A stretch of DNA of 64,000 nucleotides from JAPOUP01 sp026708635 (GCA_965200115.1 OZ241336.1:310001-374000); one strand, 5' to 3'. Positions 35,559-44,157 are shown, counted from the stretch's first letter. A program made the numbers and translations. Notes: generated by a model from the sequence alone, not told the origin.

Positions 35559-36020
35559 TCAAAAGGCTTCGGGCTGAGCTTCTCGAGCCATCCGATCAAG
35601 AACGGCATTGGCGAATTTCGGCTCCTTTCCGTCAGGAAAAAAAGCTTTGGCCACTTCGATGAACTCGCTGATCACGACTTTGGGCGCCGTCCCAATTCCG
35701 ATAAGTTCCGCACCCGCAGCCCGGAAAAGTGCCCTCAACGTCGGATCGATCCTGTCGATTGGCCACCCTTCCGCAAGCGCACGATTTGCCATCTGGTCAA
35801 TCCGCGCCTGGAAATTCACCGCATGCTCAATCAGGCCACGGAACAGAACCACGTCGGGGGCGACAGGCTCTCCGCCATTCGGAGCGTCGCCGAACCTAAA
35901 CTCCTCGAACTCGCGGCAGACGGCGTCAACGCTCTGGTCACAGACCTCCATCTGGAAAAGGGCCTGCAGCGCGTAGAGCCGTGCGGCCGACTTCCTCCGC
36001 TGTCCCGGAGAGATTTTCAT
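35559..36020 (-). CDS. nusB: Transcription antitermination factor NusB
   Basis: NusB (153 residues) joins NusE to bind boxA in rRNA leaders. The all-helical fold pattern is seen: AARLYALQALFQMEVCDQSV at the N terminus, FFRGLIEH-type central helix (LFRGLIEHAVNF), DRIDPTLRALFRAAGAEL and PKVVISEFIEVAKAFFPD. The start overlaps the ribH stop by four bases, so it is the last gene of the riboflavin operon. Confidence 0.95.
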   Translation of the reverse strand: MKISPGQRRKSAARLYALQALFQMEVCDQSVDAVCREFEEFRFGDAPNGGEPVAPDVVLFRGLIEHAVNFQARIDQMANRALAEGWPIDRIDPTLRALFRAAGAELIGIGTAPKVVISEFIEVAKAFFPDGKEPKFANAVLDRMAREAQPEAF

Positions 36021-36562
36021 CCAGTCTCGATTCCGCCAAGGGCACCATCGCCTCCGTCGCCGAGCCTGAATCCGACGCCGCCATCCCGCTTACCCCACTT
36101 GCGGGCGAGCGCGATAAGGTGGAGCGCGGCTTTGGCGGCGTCACCTCCCTTGTCCTGACCGAAAGCGTCAGCCCGAACCTCGGCCTGGCCAAGGTCCTCA
36201 ACGGTCAGAATTCCGTTGCCGACGCAACAGCCCTGCAATCCCAACATTGCCAAGGCTCGCGAACTATCGTTGCAAACCGTTTCATAATGGGTCGTCTCGC
36301 CCCGAACGACGCATCCAAGAGCCACATATCCGTCGAAATCGCCCAGCCCGTGCGCGATTGCGATTGCCTGGGGCACCTCCAGAGCGCCGGGGACATTAAC
36401 TATCTCGTATGTCACGCCCGCTCCATCGAGGACGTTTGAGGCACCCTTCAACAACTCATCAGCGATTGCGCTGTAGAAAGGTGCCACAACGATGAGGATC
36501 CTCACGGGCCCGTCAAACTCGGGAGACGGAAGGACACGATGTTTCTCGGCACGGGCCATCAT
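36017..36562 (-). CDS. ribH: 6,7-dimethyl-8-ribityllumazine synthase
   Basis: RibH condenses the pyrimidine intermediate with dihydroxybutanone phosphate in riboflavin synthesis. The 181-residue product has VRILIVVAPFYSAIADELLK, the VNVPGALEVPQAI loop and GCVVRGETTHYETVCNDSSR, which holds the catalytic His, all typical. I use the ATG at 36562, which follows the ribBA stop at 36564 by one base. The C terminus carries an added Gly-rich tail (about 155-181). Confidence 0.95.
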   Translation of the reverse strand: MMARAEKHRVLPSPEFDGPVRILIVVAPFYSAIADELLKGASNVLDGAGVTYEIVNVPGALEVPQAIAIAHGLGDFDGYVALGCVVRGETTHYETVCNDSSRALAMLGLQGCCVGNGILTVEDLGQAEVRADAFGQDKGGDAAKAALHLIALARKWGKRDGGVGFRLGDGGDGALGGIETG

Positions 36563-36563
36563 C

Positions 36564-37673
36564 TCATCCCAGGGGAATCCGGCGGGTGCCTTCGATCGAC
36601 AGCCCGTAGGCCTCAAGCCCGACCACCTTGGGTGTCGGCGAGTTGGACAGCAGAATCAGCCGACAAAGACCGAGAGAACTCAATATCTGCGCACCAAGCC
36701 CGTATTGCCGCAATGTCTGCGGCGAGGCGTCGTCTTCCATGACCAGTTTCATATGGGTATCGCGAAGGAGCACTAGCGCACCCCTACCCTGTTTCGCGAT
36801 TTCCTTCATGGCGCAGCCGAACTCACAGCTACGGCCTGGATTTCCGACACCGACGACATCCAGCATAGGATCCAATGTGTGCATACGGACCAAAACAGGT
36901 TCGTCTCCGGAAAGATCTCCCTTTATCAATACGATATGCTCAGAGCCCTGGGTTTCGTCGGTATACACCTGCATCTGCCATTCGCCGCCGAATTCAGACT
37001 GGATCCGCCTCTCTTCCGTTACCCTCACCAGATTATCGTTACGACGGCGGTAAGCAATGAGATCGGAAATCGTACCGATTTTGAATCCGTGCCTTTGGGC
37101 GAAGGTGACAAGATCGGGAAGTCTGGCCATCGAGCCGTCATCATTCATTATCTCACAGATCACGGCGGAAGGGTTCAAGCCCGCAAGTCTGGCGATATCC
37201 ACCGCGGCCTCGGTGTGACCGGCCCTTACCAGAACGCCGCCATCACGGGCCCGCAACGGAAAGACATGGCCGGGAGAGGAAATGTCGGCACCCGTTTTCG
37301 ACGGATCGATGGCAACCGCCACCGTATGGGCACGGTCATATGCCGAGATGCCGGTGGTCACACCCTCGCGGGCCTCGATCGAGACGGTGAACGCCGTCTC
37401 GTGGCGACTCGAATTGTATGCGGCCATCAATGGCAGGCCGAGCGCATCGATCCGCTCGCCCAGAAGCGACAGGCAGATCAAACCACGCCCATAAGTGGCC
37501 ATGAAGTTTATCACATCCGGCGTACACATCTGCGCCGGGATCACCAAATCACCCTCGTTCTCACGATGCTCGTGGTCGACGAGAATGAACATCCGTCCAT
37601 TACGCGCGGTCTCGATTATCTCGTCAATCGACGAGACCGCGTCCCGATAGTGGCTATCCTTTCCGTCGACCAT
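36564..37673 (-). CDS. ribB: 3,4-dihydroxy-2-butanone 4-phosphate synthase with degenerate GTP cyclohydrolase II domain
   Basis: The N-terminal RibB domain (about 1-205 of 369 residues) is complete: FILVDHEHRENEGDLVIPAQ, YGRGLICL, DISSPGHVFPLRARDGGVL and RAGHTEAAVDIARLAGL. It converts ribulose 5-phosphate to dihydroxybutanone phosphate. The C-terminal domain aligns in outline with GTP cyclohydrolase II, but where that enzyme has Cys zinc ligands (xxSxCLTGDxxGSxRCDCG) this one has RMHTLDPMLDVVGVGNPGRS, so it is unlikely to hydrolyse GTP. This is common in Alphaproteobacteria, which keep a separate RibA. The start at 37673 follows AAGGGACGCAGCT. Confidence 0.93.
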   Translation of the reverse strand: MVDGKDSHYRDAVSSIDEIIETARNGRMFILVDHEHRENEGDLVIPAQMCTPDVINFMATYGRGLICLSLLGERIDALGLPLMAAYNSSRHETAFTVSIEAREGVTTGISAYDRAHTVAVAIDPSKTGADISSPGHVFPLRARDGGVLVRAGHTEAAVDIARLAGLNPSAVICEIMNDDGSMARLPDLVTFAQRHGFKIGTISDLIAYRRRNDNLVRVTEERRIQSEFGGEWQMQVYTDETQGSEHIVLIKGDLSGDEPVLVRMHTLDPMLDVVGVGNPGRSCEFGCAMKEIAKQGRGALVLLRDTHMKLVMEDDASPQTLRQYGLGAQILSSLGLCRLILLSNSPTPKVVGLEAYGLSIEGTRRIPLG

Positions 37674-37910
37674 AGCTGCGTCCCTTGGATCCAAGAGCCT
37701 GTTATCGCGTCGGTGACCTATCCGCCAGCGTCATTCAACCGATGCGACCCCGGGGATTTGGGTCGAACGAGCGATAACTGCATAAATCTTTCCGGCGCTC
37801 CGGCAATGGCAGGATTCACTAAGGAGGGGAACGCGATCCTCGGGCGAGGGCCGGTCAACGCGCCGGACCCAGTCACCCCGATCCGTTGACTTGTAAATTA
37901 AGTCATTCAA

Positions 37911-38552
37911 TCACTTAACGGGACTGTCCGAAATTGAACCGATACCCTGTAACCGGGCCACGTAGCGCATCAGCATGTCAACCTCTATGTTGACCCAATC
38001 CCCCTCAGCCACTCTGTCCCAAGTCGTTACTTCACGGGTGTGAGGTATGATGTTTACGCCGAAGCGGCGACCGACCGCGTCGTTCACCGTCAAAGACGTA
38101 CCGTTAAGCGCCACGGAACCTTTCGGAGCGATCAATTCCGCAAGCCTCTCGGTCACCCCGAACTCAACGCGAAGACTGTCGCCTTCCGGTCGAACCGAAA
38201 TCACCTCCGCTACCCCGTCAACATGACCGGAAACGATATGTCCGCCGAGTTCATCACCCACCCTCAACGCACGCTCGAGATTCAGCCGCATGCCCTCCGT
38301 CAGCTTCTGGCGTCCGAAACGGGTAACGGACAGGGTTTCGGCGCTAAGCTCTACCTCGAACCAGTTCCGCAACTCCGCCCCGTTTCCGACCGAACCTGTC
38401 GAAACCACGGTCAAACAGGTTCCGTCACAGGCGATTGAGGCCCCGGCGTCAATGGATTCGACGTCAAATCCGGTGAGGATTCTGACGCGGAGGTCACCGC
38501 GCCGCTCCGTCTCCAATACCTCACCGATGTCGGTGATTATGCCAGTGAACAT
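37911..38552 (-). CDS. ribE: Riboflavin synthase, alpha subunit
   Basis: Riboflavin synthase dismutates two lumazine molecules to riboflavin. The 213-residue product has the two lumazine-binding repeats: MFTGIITDIGEVLE with IACDGTCLTVVS, then GGHIVSGHVDGVAEV with SVALNGTSLTVND. The name is ribE in most bacteria and ribC in E. coli. In related genomes it directly follows ribD; here ribD is 11 kb away, so this gene and those after it need a promoter within 38553-38838 or in the mobile block. Confidence 0.95.
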   Translation of the reverse strand: MFTGIITDIGEVLETERRGDLRVRILTGFDVESIDAGASIACDGTCLTVVSTGSVGNGAELRNWFEVELSAETLSVTRFGRQKLTEGMRLNLERALRVGDELGGHIVSGHVDGVAEVISVRPEGDSLRVEFGVTERLAELIAPKGSVALNGTSLTVNDAVGRRFGVNIIPHTREVTTWDRVAEGDWVNIEVDMLMRYVARLQGIGSISDSPVK

Positions 38553-38838
38553 ATATCCCTTCCATGAGCATCCGGACTATCCCAATATTCTCGATCGGAA
38601 TGAGTGGTTACAGGCTTTCATCCCGAAGGGAGGCACGTAACGGCCACGCATGGGTATCGCCGCACTTCCACAGCATATGACAGGTAACGGGATGGGTGTC
38701 CATTCCCTCCGCAGGCATCATGCTTGCCGGCGCATCCTTCCGGGGAAACCTGATCGCCCGCACGCTTCTCCCCTAAAAAACAGACCGGGGCAGGTTCATT
38801 TCGGTTAAACCTTCGAGCAACTTGAGGAGTACCTCCAA
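38553..38838. other. Leader region of ribE, junction with the mobile block
   Basis: No gene is seen. On the minus strand this is the leader of ribE and, with the interruption of the operon, must hold its promoter unless transcription comes from the mobile block. It contains the hairpin repeat at 38596-38624. I find no FMN-riboswitch core (GGGGTGNAANTCCCNACC type). The left edge of the mobile block lies somewhere here. Confidence 0.45.
38596..38624 (-). repeat. 29-bp hairpin repeat, copy 1 (ribE leader)
   Basis: Read on the minus strand it is GGGATGAAAGCCTGTAACCA followed by CTCATTCCG. It matches 44129-44157 at 27 of 29 positions. The ends (GGRATGA/TCATTCC) can pair as a 7-bp stem with a 14-base loop. 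It lies 44-72 bases upstream of the ribE start. Confidence 0.65.
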
Positions 38839-39440
38839 TCACGCTGAATTCAGTACTGAAATAACTGCTTCAACCAATAAGTCCATCTCTGCTTTTGTAT
38901 TGTAACACTGAACCGACAAACGCAGGAAAGATTGACCTTTCCAAGGTACGACAGGTATTTCGATCCGAAACTGCTCATACAACATCCTTTGAAACCAGGC
39001 ACTGTCGGGAGCAGGTATGGGAATGGACACCATCTGGGGCGCCGAAAACTCGCGAGCCGCGATAGGTTTCGATCCGCAAATTTCGTAGAGGCGCTCCGCT
39101 GTTTCATAGGCTAGGTCGGAACAGGCCCTAGATACTTCCTGCCAATAATTCTCTCTGCGAAAACGCAAAGCTTCGGGGACGGTTAACCAAGCAGAAGGAT
39201 CACGTGTCCCCTGAATTTCCATAGCATCCACAAAGGGTGATCCCCCAAACGGACCCTCAGATACCCGGTCACTTTGCCAACCGTGCGATATAATTAGCGG
39301 GTTTAGAATTGGCTGGAGTTCTCTTCGTGCATATGTGAAAGCGGCTCCCTTTGGAGCCATCATCCATTTGTGACAGTTACCGACATAGAAATCAGCTTCC
39401 ATTTGATTGAGGTTTAGCGGGATGTGACCTAGCCCATCTT
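38839..39440 (-). pseudogene. C-terminal half of a class V aminotransferase (isopenicillin-N epimerase-like)
   Basis: About 200 residues match PLP-dependent class V proteins: GHIPLNLNQMEADFYVGNCH, then the Schiff-base region HKWMMAPKGAAF, DAMEIQGTRDPSAWLTVPEA and a C-terminal small domain. The N-terminal half, with the cofactor-phosphate site, is absent: at about 39430-39440 the match stops and the frame runs into the GTTAAAGATGGGCTAG repeat. The frame is open to 39645, but that extra part has no match. The base composition is less GC-rich than the neighbours, which suggests acquisition. It is a truncated relic. Confidence 0.8.
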
Positions 39441-39444
39441 TAAC
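39429..39444 (-). repeat. GTTAAAGATGGGCTAG repeat, left inverted copy
   Basis: This 16-bp sequence is inverted relative to an identical copy at 41541-41556, so the two bracket a 2.1-kb stretch holding the IS1634 remnant. A third, longer match (AAATTTTGTTAAAGATGGGC) is at 16795-16819. No flanking duplication is seen. It truncates the aminotransferase. Confidence 0.6.
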
Positions 39445-39550
39445 AAAATTTCGCGGAAAACGGCCAAATTCGGGCGTTCTGTCGATGGGATGATCTTTTT
39501 TATCTATTGAAGTCAGTGTCCTGGATATCTCTGGATGGGCGCTTCCCCAT

Positions 39551-41500
39551 TGTAGTGACATAAAATTACATGACTCCCTTGCGCCGTGACCGGTTCTCCG
39601 GCGGGCCGGGCGCATGTTCATCCGCAGGGCCAGGACACGCACCACGGCGGGCGGGGAGTCCTGTTTCGCCCACCGCCCGGTCGAGAGCCGGCGGGAGGGG
39701 GACAGGGTCCGCCAGAAGACGCCGCTGAACCTCGGGCGTCACTTTCCCGTCGCGCGGGACGACTGGCCGCTCCCGTTCCGGCGCGTGGACGAACCCGTCG
39801 CCGGCCAGGCGACGCCCGGTTTCCAGCCGCTCCCGACGGCGCTCGAGACGGAGGCGCGGCGGATCGCGAAGCGCCTTCTGGAGCGCCGGGAGCGGCCTCC
39901 GGAGACGCCGGACCGGGAGACGGTCGATATCCACTCCCTCCGGAACGGCGACGCCCGGTCGATCGGCACCGGGCACGCGGCGCCGGGGCGCTCGGGCTCC
40001 CGGACCTTCCCGATCAACCGCGCGCGCCCGGCCTCAACGGGCGGCGGCGGGGCCGCGCGCCGGCCAACATCATCGGCCGGATGGCGCGGCCGGGGTCCGA
40101 GAGGGCCACGAACGCCTGGCCGCGCGCCGCCAGCGCCACCGGTGAGCTACTCGGGATCGACTTCGGCGCCCTGAGTGACATGGCGCTCTATCGGGCGTCC
40201 GACCATCCTCACAGGACCGCGCTCGAGGACCATATGTTCGGGACCGTCGGGACGCTCCTCAACCCGCGGCCGGTCGTTACGCTTTATGACTTGACGAACA
40301 CCTATTCCGGGGGAGAGGCATCGGGCCAGCCGAAAGCCAGACGGGGCCATTCGAGGGAACGGCGCTCGGACGCGCCCCCGCTGACGCTCGGCGCGGTCCC
40401 CGCCGGCGGCGGCTTCCCGCGCCGCGCCGGGATCTTCCCCGGCAACGTCGCCGGGGCGCGCACGCTGGAGACGACGCCGGCGTCCCCGGAGGTTCCCGGG
40501 GGCGGCACCGTCGTGATGGACCGGGGGATCGCGACCGGGGAGAACCTGGCCTGGATGCGGGCGCGGGGATATGTCTATCCCGTGGTCTCGCGCTCCTCCA
40601 CCCGCGTGTTCGACCCCGACGTGGAGACCGCGACCGTCACAACCGCCTCAAACGGCGCGGTCTCGGCCTGCCTTGATCCCGTCGACGGCCGGGAGGAGGA
40701 CGGCACCCCGTATGGGGAAGTCTTCCCGCGGTGTCACTCGACCGCGCGCGAGACGAAGGAGACCGGTCTTATCACGCACTTTCGGAATCGGTTCGGAGAG
40801 GGATTGCGCGCCCTCCATGATGGCCTCTCCAAACCCCGGACACGGAAGACATTGACCCATGTCCAGCGCGGGATCGGACGGCTCCGGAAGGAGAACGCGG
40901 TGGTCGCCCGGCATTACGCCGTCACCGTCACGCCGGATCCGGCAAACGGGAGGGCGGTGGCCATCGCGTGGGAGCTGGACCCGTCGGAGGGTTCCATGCT
41001 GCGGAAACCCGGTGTGTACAGCCTGCGGTCCAACTGTCTGGACTGGGACGCGGAGGCGATGTGGAAGACCTACGCGACGCTCACGGACGTTGAATCCGTC
41101 TTCCGCTCCCCCAGGTCCGAGCTCGGTCTGCGCCCGATCCATCACCACAGGGAGCGGCGCGCCGACGGGCACCTGTTCATCTCCGTCATCGCCTACCGGG
41201 CGATCCAGGTCCTTCGCACGCGGATGGCACAGAGAGGCATGACGGCGAGCTGGACGGCGGTCCGCAACGTCCTGCGTTCCCTCCCGCGCGTCACCACCGC
41301 CTTCGCCCGGCCCGACGGACGCCGGGTGCGCGTACGCAACACGGCGCTCCCGAACGCCGACCGGGCCGCGGTCTACCAAGCGATGCGGATCGCGCCCCCG
41401 GCCCCGAACCCGCGCAGGACCGTCGTCTGACGCGGCCGGAGACCGCGCCGCACGGCGATCCCGCAAAAATCCCGAAATCGAAGTTTGTAGTGCCACTACA
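39551..41500 (+). mobile_element. IS1634-family insertion sequence (defective)
   Basis: The left end TGTAGTGACA (39551-39560) pairs with TGCCACTACA at 41491-41500, whose reverse complement is TGTAGTGGCA. It holds one long transposase gene with a frameshift. I see no flanking target duplication. Confidence 0.65.
39614..41430 (+). pseudogene. IS1634-family transposase with frameshift
   Basis: The N terminus (ATG 39614) reads MFIRRARTRTTAGGESCFAH and NLGRHFPVARDDWPLPFRRV, typical of IS1634. Near 39975-40000 the match moves to another frame (LGLPDLPDQ, then NIIGRMARPGSERATNAWPR), which runs on to the TGA at 41430. Downstream parts are conserved: SDMALYRASDHPHRTALEDH, VTLYDLTNTY, VVMDRGIATGENLAWMRARG, WKTYATLTDVESVFRSPRSE and the C-terminal LFISVIAYRAIQVLRTRM. 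The upstream extension of the second frame to 39586 is spurious. With the frameshift it is probably inactive. Confidence 0.85.
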
Positions 41501-41540
41501 TTTTTAATGGATTGAACGTAAATACTTTTTTGCACAAGAT

Positions 41541-41556
41541 GTTAAAGATGGGCTAG
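41541..41556 (+). repeat. GTTAAAGATGGGCTAG repeat, right copy
   Basis: This is identical over 16 bp to the inverted copy at 39429-39444. Just beyond it, ATCACGG/CCGTGAT (41573-41602) can form a 7-bp stem. Confidence 0.6.
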
Positions 41557-41620
41557 AGCGTGCGCGCCATCGATCACGGAATATATTCCCTTTCGCCGTG
41601 ATTGGGTCAATCCCAACAAA

Positions 41621-41680
41621 GGGGGATTACTTCTTTTACTAAACAGACCCCTTGACTTCGAGGATGAGACGTGATAGCGA
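41621..41680 (+). repeat. Left long terminal inverted repeat of the nested element
   Basis: It is identical for 41 bp to the reverse complement of the right end, then reads TGAGACGTGATA, also shared. Three substitutions occur within 60 bp. Confidence 0.85.
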
Positions 41681-41906
41681 TCATTCGATTTCCCCTGACA
41701 TCTCAAGTTTCTACCGGCCGCCATTCTACGGGATTGGGATCGCATGGAAAGCGGTCAATATCCGCGTGGACGCAATGGGTATCCGCCGCGATTGGTCCTC
41801 TCACAACACGGACGATAAACAGTTTTTCGGACAGGTTATAAGGATTACTTTGGGTTTTAGAATCCACAGAGGCCGGATGTGCGGCCGCTCGGAGCAAAAA
41901 GGAAGA

Positions 41907-42104
41907 CTATGAAAATTCAGGTCCATCAATCGGCGCGTTCCATGCGGTCTGAACGAGCATCACTTCGAGGCGGCACTTATTCGAGTTCTCATGTCCATCG
42001 TGAGAGGTCGCTATGATTTTTTCCTTCCCGCCCACTTCATGCCAAAGTCTCCAACGCCACTCCTTCTTTATTATGGAATCATCAAGATAAATTTCAAATC
42101 TCAT
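41907..42104 (-). CDS. DUF1508/YegP-like small protein
   Basis: The product has 65 residues. The start MRFEIYLDDS and the pattern EWRWRLW...IIATSHDGHENSNKCRLEV resemble the YegP-like (DUF1508) fold, whose usual form is MRFEIYxD...WRWRLxAxNGxIIAxSxEGYxxKxxC. Its function is unknown. The ATG at 42104 is preceded by GGAGGGTTCCT. It is divergent from the small gene at 42119. Overlapping plus-strand frames at 41652-41912 are less convincing. Confidence 0.7.
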   Translation of the reverse strand: MRFEIYLDDSIIKKEWRWRLWHEVGGKEKIIATSHDGHENSNKCRLEVMLVQTAWNAPIDGPEFS

Positions 42105-42118
42105 AGGAACCCTCCATC

Positions 42119-42379
42119 ATGAGCAAGGTCAAAACCTATACCTGTAGTTACCGCTATAAGGGTAGCACTTACCCGTTCCATATCAAGGCTCACAGCCGGG
42201 AAGAGGCCGAAGGCAGGCTTGCCGCGATGCAGTTTGGCAGGGTTGATGGCGAGTTTGTCGCGTTCATACCCGCCGGACCCAGGGCGGGTCCGCTTGTCCG
42301 CGCCATATGCTGGATCAGGAACACGCTTCTTTTCCGCCAGCCGCCATTTTCGGGAATCAGAAAAGATGTCAGCGGATGA
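42119..42379 (+). CDS. Small hypothetical protein (86 aa)
   Basis: The product begins MSKVKTYTCSYRYKGSTYPF and has a compact alpha/beta-looking N-terminal part ending EEAEGRLAAMQFGRVDGEFV, then a hydrophobic stretch AGPLVRAICWIRNTLLF that may lie on or in the membrane. It is preceded by AGGAACCCTCCATC. Related small proteins occur in other Alphaproteobacteria, as far as I recall, without known function. Confidence 0.6.
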   Translation: MSKVKTYTCSYRYKGSTYPFHIKAHSREEAEGRLAAMQFGRVDGEFVAFIPAGPRAGPLVRAICWIRNTLLFRQPPFSGIRKDVSG

Positions 42380-42440
42380 ATCTGTCGTGATCGGCGGGTA
42401 CTTCGACGTTGACCCGAAGACCGGGCGGCCGGTTTCGTAA
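42366..42440 (+). CDS. Possible 24-residue small protein overlapping the previous gene
   Basis: ATG at 42366 overlaps the end of the preceding gene and encodes MSADESVVIGGYFDVDPKTG plus RPVS before TAA. The overlap suggests coupling, and the tidy end fits a real small ORF, but there is no independent support. Confidence 0.3.
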   Translation: MSADESVVIGGYFDVDPKTGRPVS

Positions 42441-42467
42441 TTGAATAAGTGCCCCTGGGCCTATATA

Positions 42468-42496
42468 GAAAAAGGGGGCGATCCGGAGACCGCCCC
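42468..42496 (-). terminator. Rho-independent terminator of the secreted-protein operon
   Basis: On the minus strand GGGGCGG and TCGCCCCC flank TCTCCGGA and are followed by CTTTTTCT. It lies nine bases after the stop of the 42505-42978 gene, ending the two-gene passenger operon. Confidence 0.75.
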
Positions 42497-42504
42497 GCGT
42501 TCAG

Positions 42505-42978
42505 TCAGCGGCACAATAGCGACTGCATCCCCGGACTGGCATCCGCGTAGACGATAGAATGGTACCCCTCGCCCTGCATCATGGGCGCGATCCGGTAGAC
42601 GGCGGGGTTGATGGAGTGCAGCATGGTGACGATCTTGTTGCAGGGGAAGAACTTGCCGTCATCGGGGATCCGTCCGGCAACAATGAATACGTCGCTTTCC
42701 GTCATCCCTTCAGGGATCAGCATCGGATTGCTCGGCGAGACGTAACCGCCGGTTGTTCCATTGGCCGTCAAAATCCAGCTAACCCGGATGGCCAAACCGC
42801 CCTTTGGAGCGACTCCGCTACCCTTGATTTTGACCCTGTATAGGGGGCCGCCGCTGCCCTCGTCGAGGGGGGCGGACGTGGCGGACACGATCTTCACCAC
42901 AAGCGGCGCGTCCTGCGCGGCGGCGGGGAAGGCGAGGGCCGCGACCAACAGCGCGGCCAGGAATGCGGCGCGGGTCAT
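42505..42978 (-). CDS. Secreted passenger protein of unknown function
   Basis: The product has 157 residues and a signal peptide (MTRAAFLAALLVAALAFPAA, cut after AAQ). The mature part looks like one beta-sandwich domain (VVKIVSATSAPLDEGSGGPL, YRVKIKGSG, IRVSWILTANG), reminiscent of an Ig-like fold, with two Cys (C114 region FPCNK and the last Cys-Arg) that may pair. No family is recognised. The start follows the stop of the upstream secreted-protein gene by one base, so both form one operon. Confidence 0.75.
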   Translation of the reverse strand: MTRAAFLAALLVAALAFPAAAQDAPLVVKIVSATSAPLDEGSGGPLYRVKIKGSGVAPKGGLAIRVSWILTANGTTGGYVSPSNPMLIPEGMTESDVFIVAGRIPDDGKFFPCNKIVTMLHSINPAVYRIAPMMQGEGYHSIVYADASPGMQSLLCR

Positions 42979-42979
42979 G

Positions 42980-43804
42980 TCACGGCTGAACCCTTACCCA
43001 AATGCGGCAACTGGCTGCCGATTGCACGTGGGTCCCATCTAATCCGGCACAGTGGGACATTTTCCTGAACGCGACATGAGTTTGCAGGCATTGGCCTATG
43101 TTCCACTGATTTGACAATGTTGGATCATTGTTAGGTTGGGTCTGAGCGCAATTGAAATTTGGATCTGTCGCATCGACCCGCCGTTCAGGTTCCTGGGGCC
43201 GCAACTCAACGGGAAATTCCGTGCCCTGGACAGCGCCCTGAAGTTTCCCCTTGGCGGTGACGCACTCCATTCCCTGGTAGAGCTCGATAGTCCCGAAAAG
43301 AACATAATGCCCTAAGCCGCTCTGGATGCCTGGAGCGCTTTGGCCTTTAACCGGATCCTGCCAATACTCGCCCTCTCTGGTGATGTCGCCGGCGTAAACA
43401 TCGATCTTTCTTAGCCTCCCTCCTGTTGTCAGTTGGGAAGGCGGGCTGGGAATGTTGATGCAAATTTCATTCCGCCCTATAGAGGCGTCGTGTTGTCCCC
43501 GTTCGGCGGGCGGCGTGCCGTAGTACACGGCGCGGGCGTCGGGACGGTTGCGCCGCTCGTCAGCCTGATCCACGCGGTCATTCCAGTTGTCGGCCTCTAA
43601 ATCACTCGCCTGATACTGGCCCTCAAAAACGCAGCGGGTGCCGGTCCATTTTGCTAGATTTGGATCGGTGGTTTGTACGCCCCCATTCGCTTGATTAATG
43701 TTCCTTGCCTGCTGTGCGCAGTACGCATTGCTCGTCGCCCATACCGGCGCGGCCATCAGCATCGCCACCAGCGCGGCGGCGAGTGTCATCATCAGTCTTT
43801 TCAT
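42980..43804 (-). CDS. Secreted passenger protein sharing its leader with the IS1-unit protein
   Basis: The product has 274 residues with the signal peptide MKRLMMTLAAALVAMLMAAP, closely matching that of the protein at 4651-5640. The mature part has eight Cys and regions rich in Asn, Gln and charged residues (NAYCAQQARNINQ, RCVFEGQYQ, GMECVTAKGKL, LDGTHVQSAASC). No domain is recognised, and the mature part is unrelated in sequence to the 4651 product. The start at 43804 is preceded by GAGGAACGAGAGAC. It is the first gene of the two-gene operon. Confidence 0.8.
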   Translation of the reverse strand: MKRLMMTLAAALVAMLMAAPVWATSNAYCAQQARNINQANGGVQTTDPNLAKWTGTRCVFEGQYQASDLEADNWNDRVDQADERRNRPDARAVYYGTPPAERGQHDASIGRNEICINIPSPPSQLTTGGRLRKIDVYAGDITREGEYWQDPVKGQSAPGIQSGLGHYVLFGTIELYQGMECVTAKGKLQGAVQGTEFPVELRPQEPERRVDATDPNFNCAQTQPNNDPTLSNQWNIGQCLQTHVAFRKMSHCAGLDGTHVQSAASCRIWVRVQP

Positions 43805-43984
43805 GTCTCTCGTTCCTCAACTTGCTGGAACGACCGGGCGGGTGCCGGGCCGTGTCAGCAAATTCGAGTATAGCGAGATTGCCCCGCCTATTCGCCGGGC
43901 GCGGAGAAGCTATCTCCGGCCGATCAATGGCTGTGGTATTTAGCGGGCAGCCCGGCCTAGTGGCCGGACTCGAACTTGCTGACA
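43805..43984 (-). promoter_or_regulatory. Leader region conserved between two mobile elements, with an inverted repeat
   Basis: On the minus strand this upstream region shares CGGCGAATAGGCGGGG (43882-43897) and GGCCCGGCACCC (43840-43851) with the region upstream of the gene at 4651 (4560-4575 and 4607-4618), at almost the same distance from the start codon (about 77 bases). TGTCAGCAAATTCGAGT (43853-43869) is also inverted as ACTCGAACTTGCTGACA at 43968-43984 (16 of 17 bp). Promoter boxes are not evident. Confidence 0.55.
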
Positions 43985-44128
43985 GGGAAAGACTACGGTT
44001 TGACGCGACACGGAGTCAACCGAAATGTGATTCGGTCGGTTCGCGGCCGCTCACCACACAATATCGTGACTTGTAATCTTCAGTAGGATCGGCTATTATC
44101 TTGAAATCGCTTCAGGATTTCGACACTA

Positions 44129-44157
44129 GGAATGAAAGCCTGTAACTACTCATTCCG
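44129..44157 (+). repeat. 29-bp hairpin repeat, copy 2
   Basis: GGAATGAAAGCCTGTAACTA followed by CTCATTCCG matches the copy in the ribE leader. Here the 7-bp stem is followed by TTTTTTAATACTTTTT, so this copy looks like a terminator on the plus strand. The region 43985-44310 holds no supported gene. Confidence 0.65.

Noticed and set aside
37674..38838. FMN riboswitch before ribBA or ribE
   Set aside because: I searched both leaders on the minus strand by eye and found no conserved FMN-aptamer core.
40648..41535. Long minus-strand frame opposite the IS1634 transposase
   Set aside because: It is a GC-driven shadow; the plus strand carries the recognisable transposase.
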